Notes: a model not told the origin generated them from the letters alone. Counted from the stretch's first letter, positions 1-8,660 are shown. The stretch: DNA of 64,000 bases from Bacteroidota bacterium (GCA_023423405.1 JAFAFR010000050.1:62001-126000); one strand, 5' to 3'. Translations and numbers: made by a program.

Positions 1-2344
1 GTTTTTGAATATTGAAATTGTCGTACAGCCTTACATTGCCCAGGTTTTTGCATTCGGCGGCTATGGACAGCTTCTTGTTGGAGAAATGATAGTACACGCC
101 AATATTGTGTGAAAACTGGCCCAGCCTGCTGTCATTGGGAATGATCATGGAGGTCTGCACTTTCTCATTCTTTCCAAATAAAGGCGGCTCCTGCGACCGG
201 GGGATGGCGTACAGGAAAAAGCGGTGGGTGTATTGCCCGTTCCAGGTAAGCTCTATGCGGTCGTTTTTTGATAAGAGGCTGCTGAACTCTTTTCGCAGCC
301 AGGTATTGCCGAACAGGAAAGGTACATTGGGAATGCGCGACCCTTCCAGGAAAGCGAATATAGATTCTACGTCTACCCTGCGGATATCCTGGTAGGTAAG
401 GTTAAAGCCGGCGTCGAATAATTTATGCGACGTATAATTCGCTTCCAGCTCAAATCCTTTCACTTCAGACCGTTCATAATTGATATACCTGTTGAACGGT
501 ATATCCAGTTGAAGGAAAATGATATCCTTTACTTTCCGGTAAAACAATCCGGCAGACAGGGTCAGGTTATGATGGTCTGCCTGCAGCGTATATTGCCCGT
601 TCAGGTTGACATTATGACTTTTCTCCGGTTTGAGACTCATGTTTTCTTTGGTCATCAGGCCATCTCCAAAAATTTCATTCTCATCCGGCAACCTGTTTGC
701 ATACTCATAAGACAGCTTGGCCATAAAACGTTCGTCGTTCCATCGCAGGCCTGCCAGGTAACCGGGTTGACTGTTGGAAACAGCAGAGCGCCAACCCAGT
801 CCGAAGTTGTCTGTTGTATAGCCTTCGGTTGAGTAGTAATAATGCTTCAATGCAAGGATGCTTTCCACACTGTTATTCAGCCATAATGAGCGCAATCCGA
901 GGCCCATAATGTTTTTGCGGTATACGGCGGGCTCGGTCAGCACATCCGTTTTTTCAACAGCGGTAATGGCTCCAAGGGGATCGCTTCCTTTCCTGTTTTG
1001 CTGGTAATACAGCTCACTGAAATCAATGGTATGCCTATTGTTAATCCGGTACGAAACGTTCAGCCGGGAAGAGAAAAACTGATAGTCCAGTTGCTGGTTG
1101 TTTCCGAGGTTAATCTCTCCCGGCCGGAGGTTGCTGCCGATCAAGGATCCGTCCCACCCGTATCGTACCGTTGCTGTATCTATGAACTTTGTATCGAAGA
1201 AGCTGTAGGTTCCCAGAAGGTTCACTTTCAGCCGGTTTTTCAGGAAGCCTTTTTTATAGTTGATCAGGCCTGTATAGTTTTGTTCTTTGGAAAATGGCTC
1301 TCCATACACTTTGTCCATGATACCGTCGTGCTGTATCTCTTTGTAAAAAGACGACCTGATGAGCGTGAGGCGCAGATCATCCACCCATTTTCTGTTTTGA
1401 ACGCCTGCAAAGGCCTCAACATAATAGGTTCGTACGGCATCGTGAAACCGCCTGAGGTTTTTATACTCCGGTACGCCTGTTCCCGGTGCATACACAGGAA
1501 CATTCACCTTGTAATCGTTGTCGGAATAATTAAAGGAGCTGCTGGTGCCGATATACCACTTCCGGTTTTTGTTGTGCCACAATCCGTACACGGTGGCCCG
1601 GTGTGTATTAAAAGAAGCTATTTCGTAAGATAGCTCCAGCGTTTTTTCCGGTTCCTGGCGCGATACTAAATTGATGCCTCCGCCAAGCGCGTCCGAAGCC
1701 AGGTACAATGGCATCGCCCCCTTATACACTTCCACCCGCTCCAGCATGTTCAAAGGGATGGTACCGAGGCTAAACCCGTGGCCGAATAACTCAACCGGTA
1801 TCCCGTCTTTGAAAATGCGCACAGCCTTTCCCTGCAATCCTCCCAGGTTCACCTGAACAGTACCGCCTATATTTCCATCGGTGCGCAGTTTTACGCCGGA
1901 TGCCCTGTTCAGCACTTCGCTTACATCGCCGCCTTTGTTGTATGCTGTTTGCAGGTCTATCGCCTGAACAGAAAACGGCGATAGGTCCAGCAATTGCTTT
2001 TTGGTTTTGGAATACACCGTTACTTCATCCAGTTGGGCCTGGCTGTTCCATTCTTCCCGTATTACAAATGTGAAGCGGCTGTTATCACTACAGTGTACAA
2101 CGATCGTTGTATCCAGTATTTGTTTTCCGTATTTGTACAGCAGCAGGGTTTGTTTACCATTCTCAAGCTCCAGCGTTATGTTCCCTTGTGCATCGGTATA
2201 GCCAAAAAGGAGGGCAGCCTTATTTTTCACCGCTATACCTTCCAGGGCGCTATCTTTTTCATTCACGACCGACAGATGTACCAGGCAGGCGGTTGCAGGT
2301 AATGAAAAGATCGTTAAAACGGATAGGAATAATAATTTAGTCAC
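1..2344 (-). CDS. TonB-dependent receptor, C-terminus cut by window edge
   Basis: Outer-membrane receptor that imports a large ligand, probably an iron chelate, using TonB energy. The minus-strand frame stays open from a GTG start at 2344 to the window edge, about 780 codons. It begins with a hydrophobic export signal (VTKLLFLSVLTIFSLPATA). A short carboxypeptidase-like beta domain with the phrase GYTDAQGNITLEL follows, then a plug with LDEVTVYSK, GGDVSEVLNRASGV, RIFKDGIPV and ERVEVYKGAMPLYLASDALGGGINL, and then barrel strands rich in aromatics. No in-frame ATG lies near the signal peptide, so GTG is chosen. The gene is divergent from a PchR-like AraC regulator, an arrangement common for siderophore receptors. 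The ligand is inferred. The final barrel strands lie outside the window. Confidence 0.9.
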   Translation of the reverse strand, partial: MTKLLFLSVLTIFSLPATACLVHLSVVNEKDSALEGIAVKNKAALLFGYTDAQGNITLELENGKQTLLLYKYGKQILDTTIVVHCSDNSRFTFVIREEWNSQAQLDEVTVYSKTKKQLLDLSPFSVQAIDLQTAYNKGGDVSEVLNRASGVKLRTDGNIGGTVQVNLGGLQGKAVRIFKDGIPVELFGHGFSLGTIPLNMLERVEVYKGAMPLYLASDALGGGINLVSRQEPEKTLELSYEIASFNTHRATVYGLWHNKNRKWYIGTSSSFNYSDNDYKVNVPVYAPGTGVPEYKNLRRFHDAVRTYYVEAFAGVQNRKWVDDLRLTLIRSSFYKEIQHDGIMDKVYGEPFSKEQNYTGLINYKKGFLKNRLKVNLLGTYSFFDTKFIDTATVRYGWDGSLIGSNLRPGEINLGNNQQLDYQFFSSRLNVSYRINNRHTIDFSELYYQQNRKGSDPLGAITAVEKTDVLTEPAVYRKNIMGLGLRSLWLNNSVESILALKHYYYSTEGYTTDNFGLGWRSAVSNSQPGYLAGLRWNDERFMAKLSYEYANRLPDENEIFGDGLMTKENMSLKPEKSHNVNLNGQYTLQADHHNLTLSAGLFYRKVKDIIFLQLDIPFNRYINYERSEVKGFELEANYTSHKLFDAGFNLTYQDIRRVDVESIFAFLEGSRIPNVPFLFGNTWLRKEFSSLLSKNDRIELTWNGQYTHRFFLYAIPRSQEPPLFGKNEKVQTSMIIPNDSRLGQFSHNIGVYYHFSNKKLSIAAECKNLGNVRLYDNFNIQK

Positions 2345-2503
2345 CGGGCTTTCTGTTTGTGTATATTATTTTTGTCTATATACTAAATTGTCTATCGGTC
2401 GCCGCTTTGCCGGCCGGCCTTTTTTGGGTGTATTTTTGATCGGAAAGTTTCATGTCGTTTTCAGCCTGCAAAGGTTGCTGGGCAAGCCAGGTGGTTGTTT
2501 ACG

Positions 2504-2575
2504 AATGTTGGAACATTTATTATGAATATGGAAATGTTTATTATGAATTTGGAAGCATCATTATGGGATACAAAC
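2504..2575 (+). promoter_or_regulatory. inverted repeat and 21-bp direct repeats upstream of AraC gene
   Basis: A perfect inverted repeat aatgtt-gg-aacatt spans 2504-2517. It runs into two near-identical 21-bp direct repeats at 2513-2533 and 2534-2554 (18 of 21 bases equal, core tttattatgaat). A weaker third copy runs over the chosen AraC start codon. AraC regulators commonly bind direct repeats in divergent promoters, so this could be the operator controlling both the receptor and the regulator. Binding is inferred. Confidence 0.45.
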
Positions 2576-3510
2576 TGTTAGCGACCGATTTTGGTGATTT
2601 TCTTTCGCCATCTGCGGGTGAGAACAAAATGCTTTTCAGAACCCCAAAAGGAGATATCAGCTTTGAACAGCAGCATCTCCGGGAAGGTTTGTTCATACTT
2701 CAGTCGAAGTATAAGATGACGGATGATGTCAGCCTTTTTGGCAAAGGCGAAGGGTCATTGCTGGAAATTCAGCTTAACCTGTCCAATACCGATATTCATT
2801 TTACAAACCAGGCCAGGCGCCATGTTACCAAAGCATCGTCCGGGAATATTGCGTTCCTGGCTGCTGAGGATAACCATGCTGATATACAGTTTCAGAAAAA
2901 CGCAATGTATCAGACCTTTGATGTGCATATCCCGCTGGCGTTTCTGAATAAATATGCGGGGGAGTCTGCGCTATTGGACGCATTCATTAACAATATTCAC
3001 TTAGGGAAAAGCGGCGTTCTGACAAATGGCGGCGTAGCTGTATATGGAGATATAATAAGAACGATCCGGGATATTCGAAGCTGTACATTCGAGGGCTTTA
3101 CACGCAGGATTTATTTGGAATCTAAGGTGTATGAATTAATAGCGCTGCTGTACGAGGGAATGAGTAACCAGCCTCGTATCAGGTTAAGCAAGTCTGACCG
3201 GGACAAAATTCACCATGCAGCCTTCCTCATCAAAGAAAACCTGGAAAAGCCTTTGACCATCCTGGAGCTGGCCAAAGAGGTTGGCATCAATCAGACAAAA
3301 TTGAAGGAAGGGTTTAAGGACGCCTTTGGTAACACGATATTCGGGTACCTGCAGCAAATACGGATGAATGAAGCCCGGAGATATTTATTGAATACTGATC
3401 TCTCCATACAACAGATCGGAAATCTGTTGGGGTACCAGAATGTATCTAATTTCAGTGCCGCCTTTAAAAAATTCAACGGCATTTCCCCGCTAAAGATCAG
3501 GGGGTTGTAG
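2563..3510 (+). CDS. AraC family transcriptional regulator (PchR-like)
   Basis: Cytoplasmic DNA-binding regulator of about 315 residues. The N-terminal two thirds is an effector-binding region of the kind found in PchR-type siderophore sensors. The last 100 residues form the AraC double helix-turn-helix, with TILELAKEVGINQTKLKEGF as the first helix set and SIQQIGNLLGYQNVSNFSAAF followed by FNGISPLKIR as the second. The frame is open further upstream to 2452, but the extra 37 residues are rich in Cys and Trp, have no family character and coincide with a repeat array, so ATG 2563 is preferred. It is divergent from the TonB receptor gene at 2344 and probably activates it. Effector identity is unknown. 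Confidence 0.88.
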   Translation: MGYKLLATDFGDFLSPSAGENKMLFRTPKGDISFEQQHLREGLFILQSKYKMTDDVSLFGKGEGSLLEIQLNLSNTDIHFTNQARRHVTKASSGNIAFLAAEDNHADIQFQKNAMYQTFDVHIPLAFLNKYAGESALLDAFINNIHLGKSGVLTNGGVAVYGDIIRTIRDIRSCTFEGFTRRIYLESKVYELIALLYEGMSNQPRIRLSKSDRDKIHHAAFLIKENLEKPLTILELAKEVGINQTKLKEGFKDAFGNTIFGYLQQIRMNEARRYLLNTDLSIQQIGNLLGYQNVSNFSAAFKKFNGISPLKIRGL

Positions 3511-3647
3511 ATAAACAGTTGGCGATTGGAAATCAGGTGTTTTCACTCTTTCTGGTTGTTGATTTTAGTATTTTATTTGCCTTTGTGTATACTTGCTGTG
3601 GTGATAATCTGGTTGCTGTCTTTGAAATCAATAAATGATTCGTCGCC

Positions 3648-5159
3648 ATGAAAGTACTATTAGACACAAATGTGATTATTCACAGGGAGGCTTATAAAAC
3701 TTCGCACCTGGCAATTGGCCAACTCTTTAAATGGCTCGACCAGTTGAAGTACACCAAATGTATCCATTCGATCACCGCTGCCGAACTACGCAGCCATGTT
3801 AACGCCGATACTGTTCGATCGATGGGGATTAAGCTGGAAGCTTACCATGAATTAAAGACGACGGCGCCGGTGTCACCGCTGATCCAGCACTTCCTGGACA
3901 ATGCCGACAAGACTTTAAATGATAGGAATGATTCCTTGTTATTGAACGAGGTGGTCCAGGACCGGGTTGACATTTTCATCACGGAGGACCGGAACATTCA
4001 CCGGAAAGCAGCTACAATCGGATGCTCAGACCGGGTTTTCACGATCTCTCATTTTGTGGAGAAGGCGGCAGCAGAGCACCCCGATCTAGTCAATTACAAG
4101 GTTTTGGCTGTTCAAAAGGTCTACTTTGGAAACATTGACGTTGCCAATCCTTTCTTTGACTCATTCCGGGATGACTACTATGAGTTCGACAGGTGGTTCC
4201 AACGTAAGGCGGATGAGATTGCCTATGTCTGTTATTCGGGCAATCACCTGGTGGGATTCCTGTATGTTAAAATAGAAGATGCAGAGGAGAACTACGCTGA
4301 TATTACACCTGGGCTACCACCGGAGAAGCGGCTAAAGATTGGCACCCTAAAAGTAGGGCTGAATGGATATCGGATAGGTGAGCGTTTCCTCAAGATCGTG
4401 TTTGATAACGCCCTGATCAATAAGGTGGACGAGATATATGTCACGCTCTTTGACCATACGCCGGAGCAACTCCGACTTATAGAGTTATTGGAAGAATGGG
4501 GATTCCGGCGGTACGGATCGAAAGCGACACGGACAGGAAATGAATTGGTGTACACTCGCTTGTTCCGGCCGGCTACTGACCGTATCCACCCCAAACTTAC
4601 TTTTCCGTATATGTCCGACCAGGGGAATATCTTCATCGTTCCGATTTATCCGGATTATCACACCAAATTGCTGCCGGATTCGATCCTTAACACTGAATCG
4701 CCAGACGACTATAGGGATAATGAACCGTACCTGAACGCGTTAAGCAAGGTCTATATTTCACACTCCCGCGAGAGAGGGCTAAGGTCCGGGGACATCATCG
4801 TTTTTTACCGGACCGGAGGGAAATACAAAGGGGTGGCTACTACGCTAGGGATCGTGGAGAGCGTATACAATAATATTCAGTCAGCGGAAGAGCTTATCGC
4901 GATATGCAAGAACAGGACCTTCTTTAAGCCCGAAGAGATCAGGGCGTTTTGGGATCGATATTCGACCATAAGGCCTTTCGTTGTGGAGTTTCTATATGCT
5001 TATTCGCTGCCACGGCGGCCCAACCTGGAAAGATTGGTCGATCTGGGAATCATCGCGGGTTACGACGATGTACCCCGAGGGTTTTCGAAAATCTCGCTAA
5101 ACCAGTTACATTTGCTCGTAAAGGAATCCAATGGCAATGAAGGTCTTATTATCCATTAA
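3648..5159 (+). CDS. PIN-GNAT-PUA-like multidomain protein
   Basis: Probable RNA-acting enzyme of 503 residues with three visible parts. Residues 1-140 look like a PIN nuclease: LLDTNVI at the start gives D6, and E46 (AAELRSH), D95 (DRNDSLLL) and D114 (FITEDRN) supply the expected four acidic positions. Residues 150-310 resemble a GNAT acetyltransferase, with LVGFLYVKI, a NGYRIGERFLK acetyl-CoA-loop-like segment and the EEWGF ending. Residues 360-490 resemble a PUA/EVE/ASCH-type fold (RSGDIIVFYRTG, KGVATTLGIVESV). The 3' end overlaps the next gene, which encodes an ASCH protein, so the two are almost certainly co-expressed. Base composition is visibly more AT-rich than the carbohydrate genes further right. 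Toxin, tRNA-targeting or defence roles are all possible. The domain calls come from motifs only. Confidence 0.72.
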   Translation: MKVLLDTNVIIHREAYKTSHLAIGQLFKWLDQLKYTKCIHSITAAELRSHVNADTVRSMGIKLEAYHELKTTAPVSPLIQHFLDNADKTLNDRNDSLLLNEVVQDRVDIFITEDRNIHRKAATIGCSDRVFTISHFVEKAAAEHPDLVNYKVLAVQKVYFGNIDVANPFFDSFRDDYYEFDRWFQRKADEIAYVCYSGNHLVGFLYVKIEDAEENYADITPGLPPEKRLKIGTLKVGLNGYRIGERFLKIVFDNALINKVDEIYVTLFDHTPEQLRLIELLEEWGFRRYGSKATRTGNELVYTRLFRPATDRIHPKLTFPYMSDQGNIFIVPIYPDYHTKLLPDSILNTESPDDYRDNEPYLNALSKVYISHSRERGLRSGDIIVFYRTGGKYKGVATTLGIVESVYNNIQSAEELIAICKNRTFFKPEEIRAFWDRYSTIRPFVVEFLYAYSLPRRPNLERLVDLGIIAGYDDVPRGFSKISLNQLHLLVKESNGNEGLIIH

Positions 5160-5508
5160 ACCCGAATTCGTTGATAAGATATTCAGCGGGGAAAAGAAGT
5201 TCGAATTCAGACGCGTCATCTTTAAGGATAGGTCGGTGAAAACCGTTCTTGTGTATGCCTCTGCACCTGTCCAAAAGGTGATTGGCGAGTTCGAGATTGA
5301 AGAGATTGTTTGTCAAGACATTGAAACGCTATGGAAGATTACCCAGTCGCACGCTGGCATTACGTACGATTATTTTGCTACTTATTTTGAGGGTAAAAAG
5401 CAGGGGTTCGCTATAAAGATCAAAAATCTAAAGAAATTCAAAAACGCCCAGTGCATTAAGAAGGACTACCATCTCACCCCCCCGCAATCTTTCGTTTATG
5501 TAAATTAG
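5131..5508 (+). CDS. ASCH-domain protein
   Basis: Small PUA-fold protein of 125 residues, predicted to bind RNA or a modified nucleotide. The start LLSIKPEFVDKIFSGEKKFEFRR is a clear ASCH signature: it holds the K-x-(2)-F-x-G-x-K-x-x-E-x-R pattern. VLVYASAPVQKVIGEFEIEEI forms the central strands. The gene overlaps the end of the PIN-GNAT gene by 29 bases, which implies translational coupling. An AAGGA stretch five bases ahead of ATG 5131 supports that start. ATG 5137 (MKVLLSIKP) matches the family N-terminus better and is an equal alternative. The protein could be the antidote, specificity factor or substrate reader for its partner. That role is inference. Confidence 0.82.
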   Translation: MAMKVLLSIKPEFVDKIFSGEKKFEFRRVIFKDRSVKTVLVYASAPVQKVIGEFEIEEIVCQDIETLWKITQSHAGITYDYFATYFEGKKQGFAIKIKNLKKFKNAQCIKKDYHLTPPQSFVYVN

Positions 5509-5735
5509 AATTGCCTAAAGGGGCGGATGCCAGCAGTTGATCTTACAAAGTCAGAAGGTAATCGCGGCACTATTCGTGATGATCATCCTGTGCAGAATAA
5601 ACCTCAGGCCATGCTTACCATTTCTGAACGCAACCATGGAAAGATTGAATTCCTGCCGCACGATCCTAAATCCGGATTGCGACCCACACAATACATTCCG
5701 GGTTCTGAGTATGTTGAATCGGTTAACCGCCTGGT
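5509..5735. other. non-coding or decayed stretch
   Basis: No convincing gene. An open plus frame from 5527 to 5790 gives an 87-residue peptide (phrases such as HGKIEFLPHDPKSGLRPTQY) that matches no family I recognise and runs into the decayed AraC gene. It may be the remains of a coding sequence lost in the same rearrangement. Confidence 0.4.
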
Positions 5736-6334
5736 GAAGATGCCTTTCTTCAAATCCGCCGGGATAACACCTGGTTGGGATTCCGGGTGATGCTTGGCAA
5801 ACATATCCGGCATGTTGTAGGCAGACATGCTGTAACCCTGTTACAGGGACAATGTTATTTTTCATGTATCAACCCCGGTGAAGTCGCATACAGGTTAAAA
5901 TCCGGACAAGTGTGTGAAGTTCTGGACGTAGGAATAAGACCGTTGAAGCCTTGTGCCGAATGGTTATTGAATCGTTTATTTCAAAAAAGGAAAAAAATAG
6001 AGACATTTCTAAAGAGCAGGTTGAAAGCCTGTATTCAATCCGGGAGGAAATCAAAAAGCGATATGCAGAGAAGATGCACCTACAGCAGTGGGCCAAACAG
6101 GCTTACATGAACATTACCTACCTTAAAGAAAAATTCAAAAAGATATTTGGAATGACTCCTTACCATTATTTGCTTTATGAACGCGTTAAAGGCGCGAAGG
6201 TTATTATTGCTGAAGAGCCCGATTGTAGATTTTCTGAAGTTGCCCATCGATGCGGCTTTGGATTTTATAACAACTTACGGCGCACGTTTCATTCCCAGGA
6301 AGGTAAAACCTTAACGGAATTTCGGAGCCTATAG
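5736..6334 (+). pseudogene. AraC family regulator, frameshifted remnant
   Basis: Two overlapping plus frames together encode most of a PchR-like AraC regulator. Frame one (from 5736) carries the effector-domain end: LQIRRDNTWLGFRVMLGKHI and then CYFSCINPGEVAYRL up to VCEVLDVGI. About 5950 the homology moves to another frame, giving EALCRMVIESF, SLYSIREEIKKRYAEKMHLQ and both helix-turn-helix units (LQQWAKQAYMNITYLKEKFKKIFG, then FSEVAHRCGFGFYNNLRRTFHSQEGKTLTEFR). Upstream of 5736 the first frame hits a TAA, so the true N-terminus is missing. At least one internal frameshift and a lost start mark it as a pseudogene. A sequencing error could explain the shift but not the missing N-terminus. Confidence 0.75.
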
Positions 6335-6366
6335 GAAGAAGTGTCTTCCATATAAAGAACTGATTT

Positions 6367-7066
6367 TCATAAAAGGAATATTGTCGGAAATGCTGTCAAA
6401 AAGCAATTGGATGTGCGATTACCCCCTTCAATGGCTTCACCATCGTATTGGGCGGATGGGTTGGCGATCACTTCCACTTTGCGGATCATGTCGGAAGGAA
6501 TCGTTGCCAGCATATTGGCGGAAGCAATCGGTTTGCCATCCAGGAGGATCAGGATGTTTTTCTTTCCGTTCAGTGTAACGGTATTGTCGTTCGACACAAA
6601 CAGAGCGGGCACTGTTTTCAGCAGCTCCAGGGCTTTGGGTGCCAGTCGGGGGTCTTTCGCAGATATGGTATAGGCGTTTTTGTCGGCCGTATAGGTGCTT
6701 TTCCCGGCAGTAACGGTGATTTCCCGGAGCGCCTGCACATCCCGTTGCAAGGTAATGACCAATTCCAGGCTGCCTGCCGGAAGGGTATCGGCAGACTGCC
6801 GGAAACCTACTGCAGAAACCACGAGCGCATAGACGCTATCGTGCCGGACGTTCAGTTTAAACCGCCCCCTGCATCGCTAAGGCCGCCGCCCGCGAATGCG
6901 CCGGACGGAAGGCCGTAGAGGGCCACCGATGCATTGGCAGCGGCCTGTTGGGTGCCTGCTTCGCGAACAACGCCCGAAAGAATGATCTTTTTTACGATTG
7001 AACAAACAGGAGAAGCGGGACCTTACAGAGCGCCAATAGCCACAGGACTCGGATGATTTTTTTCAT
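6367..7066 (-). pseudogene. TonB-dependent receptor, N-terminal remnant
   Basis: Minus-strand remnant of an outer-membrane receptor of the PF14905 barrel type. ATG 7066 opens a signal peptide (MKKIIRVLWLLALCKVPLLL) that reaches a stop after about 20 codons. Another frame continues with KIILSGVVREAGTQQAAANASVALYG, the start of a carboxypeptidase-regulatory-like domain, then stops. A third frame (6822 downwards) gives LELVITLQRDVQALREITVTAGK, LLKTVPALFV, KNILILLDGKPI and MIRKVEVIANPSAQYDGEAIEGG. Homology ends exactly where the plug should continue, near 6425, followed by 17 unrelated residues and a stop. The whole barrel is missing. It converges on the AraC remnant, and the two probably decayed after one deletion. 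Confidence 0.8.
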
Positions 7067-7137
7067 GAGACGTACTAATCTTTTAACCAGGTGGCATGCG
7101 TTTCATTCCCCGGAGTATGCTGTTAGCAATCGCTGAT

Positions 7138-7728
7138 TTATAAAGTGAAGCCTGCAGAAACCAGGTAAGACAAAAGCGCATCGGCTTCGGTGTCGTTCTG
7201 AAACAGGATGCGGCCCCCCAACATAAAACGGTTGTTGAATTTGTAGTGATAAGATGGTGCGATGGAATACCCCAATGAATAGGTAACAGGCTTTCCTGTA
7301 AATTCCCAGAATTGGCGCCATTCGCCGTTTTGATCGAGGAAACCGCCATAGCTATCCGGATAGGAAGATGTTTGGCGACGCAGGAAAGGGCCGGCAATCA
7401 GCTCCACAAGGTGGCGCCGGCCGGCAATGATATTCCATCCCAGGTTGGTATTCAGGTTGAGGCCGGATGTGACGAGGCGATAGCCTTGTGCACCAACCCG
7501 GCTGTTGCCACTGGCTTCTATGCCCGGTTGAAAAGTGAATGTTTTACCAAGGGGAAAAGACAGGCTGGTGATTATGGTATAACCCGTAAGATCGCCGGTT
7601 CCGTGCTGCGAATAACCTGCTCCGATAAAGATGTGCCGTGATTTGTCCTGGGCTGTAAGGTTAGCAGTAAAAACGACAAACGTGAACAACAGCAACAGGC
7701 TTCGTTGGATAGAATGATTTTTTCTCAT
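7138..7728 (-). CDS. outer-membrane beta-barrel protein, function unknown
   Basis: Exported protein of 196 residues. MRKNHSIQRSLLLLFTFVVF and TANLTAQ form a signal peptide with an AQ cleavage end. The rest alternates hydrophobic and polar residues with many aromatics (HIFIGAGYSQHGTGDL, LGYSIAPSYHYKFNNRFMLGG) and ends in LVSAGFTL, a typical terminal beta strand of a small barrel. An upstream in-frame start at 7779 would add a peptide without signal character, so ATG 7728 is used. No family is recognised and no operon partner is visible. It separates the decayed region from the metal-regulation unit. Confidence 0.7.
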   Translation of the reverse strand: MRKNHSIQRSLLLLFTFVVFTANLTAQDKSRHIFIGAGYSQHGTGDLTGYTIITSLSFPLGKTFTFQPGIEASGNSRVGAQGYRLVTSGLNLNTNLGWNIIAGRRHLVELIAGPFLRRQTSSYPDSYGGFLDQNGEWRQFWEFTGKPVTYSLGYSIAPSYHYKFNNRFMLGGRILFQNDTEADALLSYLVSAGFTL

Positions 7729-7897
7729 AGGTGTTGTAAGGTTTAATCCGCACGAAGAAAAATAAAAACCGGATATCACGATCCCTTTCTTTACATTTTC
7801 TTGCGAGATGCAGGTTTAACTGTGGTTTTTACCACAATGCATGCGCGAATTTCAGAATGTATGGCTGGCTTTGAACCGGAGGCTTTCTCCTATACCA

Positions 7898-8548
7898 TTA
7901 GATCACCAGCAGGTTCCTGCAGATGGTATAGCTGAATATCGTTTTGGTTTTTTCATTGATGCATACGCTCATGGACTTATCGAATTCCAGCAGTTGAACG
8001 ACCTCGATATGGCTGCCGATATTGACGCCGATGGAATCGAGGTACTGCAGGAAGGAAGCTTCGTGATTGGTTACGCCGGCCAGCTTGTATTTCTTTTTGG
8101 GGACTGCTTCGGAAAGTGGAAATGTTTTGTGTACCGGAAGCCTGCCGTTGGAATCGGGGATGGGCTCGCCGTGCGGGTCAAATTGCGGGTGCCCCAGCAT
8201 TTCATCAATGCGGTCGAAAAACAACTCCGATTGGATGTGCTCGATCTGCTCTGCAATATCATGCACCTCATCCCATTTCAGGCCCATCACATTGGAGAGG
8301 AACAGTTCCGTAAGCCGATGCTTGCGTAATACGGCCAGGGCAGTCCTTTTTCCCTTATCCGTCAGCTCAATGGCTTTGTATTTTTCATATTTCAACAGCT
8401 TTTTACCGGCCAGTTTTTTGATCATGCTATTCACCGTGGGCATCTTAATGTCGAGCTGTGCGGCTATGTCCGACACTGTTATGGCCTTGCTTTCCTGCGA
8501 AAGCCGGTATAAAGCCTTCAGGTAATTTTCTTCCGTTAAAGACAACAT
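7898..8548 (-). CDS. mntR: DtxR/MntR family metal-dependent repressor
   Basis: Cytoplasmic metalloregulator of 216 residues that represses metal-uptake genes when the metal is replete. The N-terminal winged helix is clear (ENYLKALYRLS, AITVSDIAAQLDIKMPTVNSM, KYEKYKAIELTDKGK). The dimerisation and metal-binding region has RKHRLTELFL and EQIEHIQSELFFDRIDEMLGHP, and the end (residues 145-216) looks like a FeoA/SH3-like domain. By eye alignment with Bacillus MntR, His77, Glu99, Glu102 and His103 equivalents are present, with Glu where DtxR has Cys102, which favours manganese. The MntR Asp8 and Glu11 positions are Asn and Lys. It is divergent from a TonB receptor, with a palindrome between them. 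The symbol is tentative: an iron-sensing DtxR is the alternative. Confidence 0.85.
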   Translation of the reverse strand: MLSLTEENYLKALYRLSQESKAITVSDIAAQLDIKMPTVNSMIKKLAGKKLLKYEKYKAIELTDKGKRTALAVLRKHRLTELFLSNVMGLKWDEVHDIAEQIEHIQSELFFDRIDEMLGHPQFDPHGEPIPDSNGRLPVHKTFPLSEAVPKKKYKLAGVTNHEASFLQYLDSIGVNIGSHIEVVQLLEFDKSMSVCINEKTKTIFSYTICRNLLVI

Positions 8549-8592
8549 GCTGTAAGATAATTAGAAACAACAAAGAGGGTAGGAAAAATATA

Positions 8593-8623
8593 TTTGTTAG
8601 ATTAATCTAACATTGTATTTTTG
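8593..8623 (+). promoter_or_regulatory. Bacteroidetes-type promoter of the TonB receptor
   Basis: TTTG at 8593-8596 and TATTTTTG at 8616-8623 match the -33 and -7 elements of the Bacteroidetes primary sigma factor, with the expected 19-base spacing. Transcription would begin about 30 bases ahead of the receptor start codon at 8661. The spacer is almost filled by a palindromic operator. Confidence 0.7.
8595..8612. promoter_or_regulatory. DtxR/MntR-type operator palindrome
   Basis: TGTTAGATTAATCTAACA is a perfect 18-bp palindrome and keeps the TTAG-N6-CTAA layout of DtxR-family boxes. It lies between the divergent repressor (start 8548) and receptor (start 8661) genes and overlaps the -33/-7 spacer of the receptor promoter, which is ideal for repression by steric block. 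Assignment to the adjacent repressor is inference. Confidence 0.75.
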
Positions 8624-8660
8624 CGTGTATAAATAATAAGTTCATTAAAAAGTTCCGTTC

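Noticed and set aside
2452..2562. N-terminal extension of the AraC regulator by 37 residues
   Set aside because: The extension is Cys/Trp-rich, lacks family similarity and coincides with repeats, so the start at 2563 fits better.
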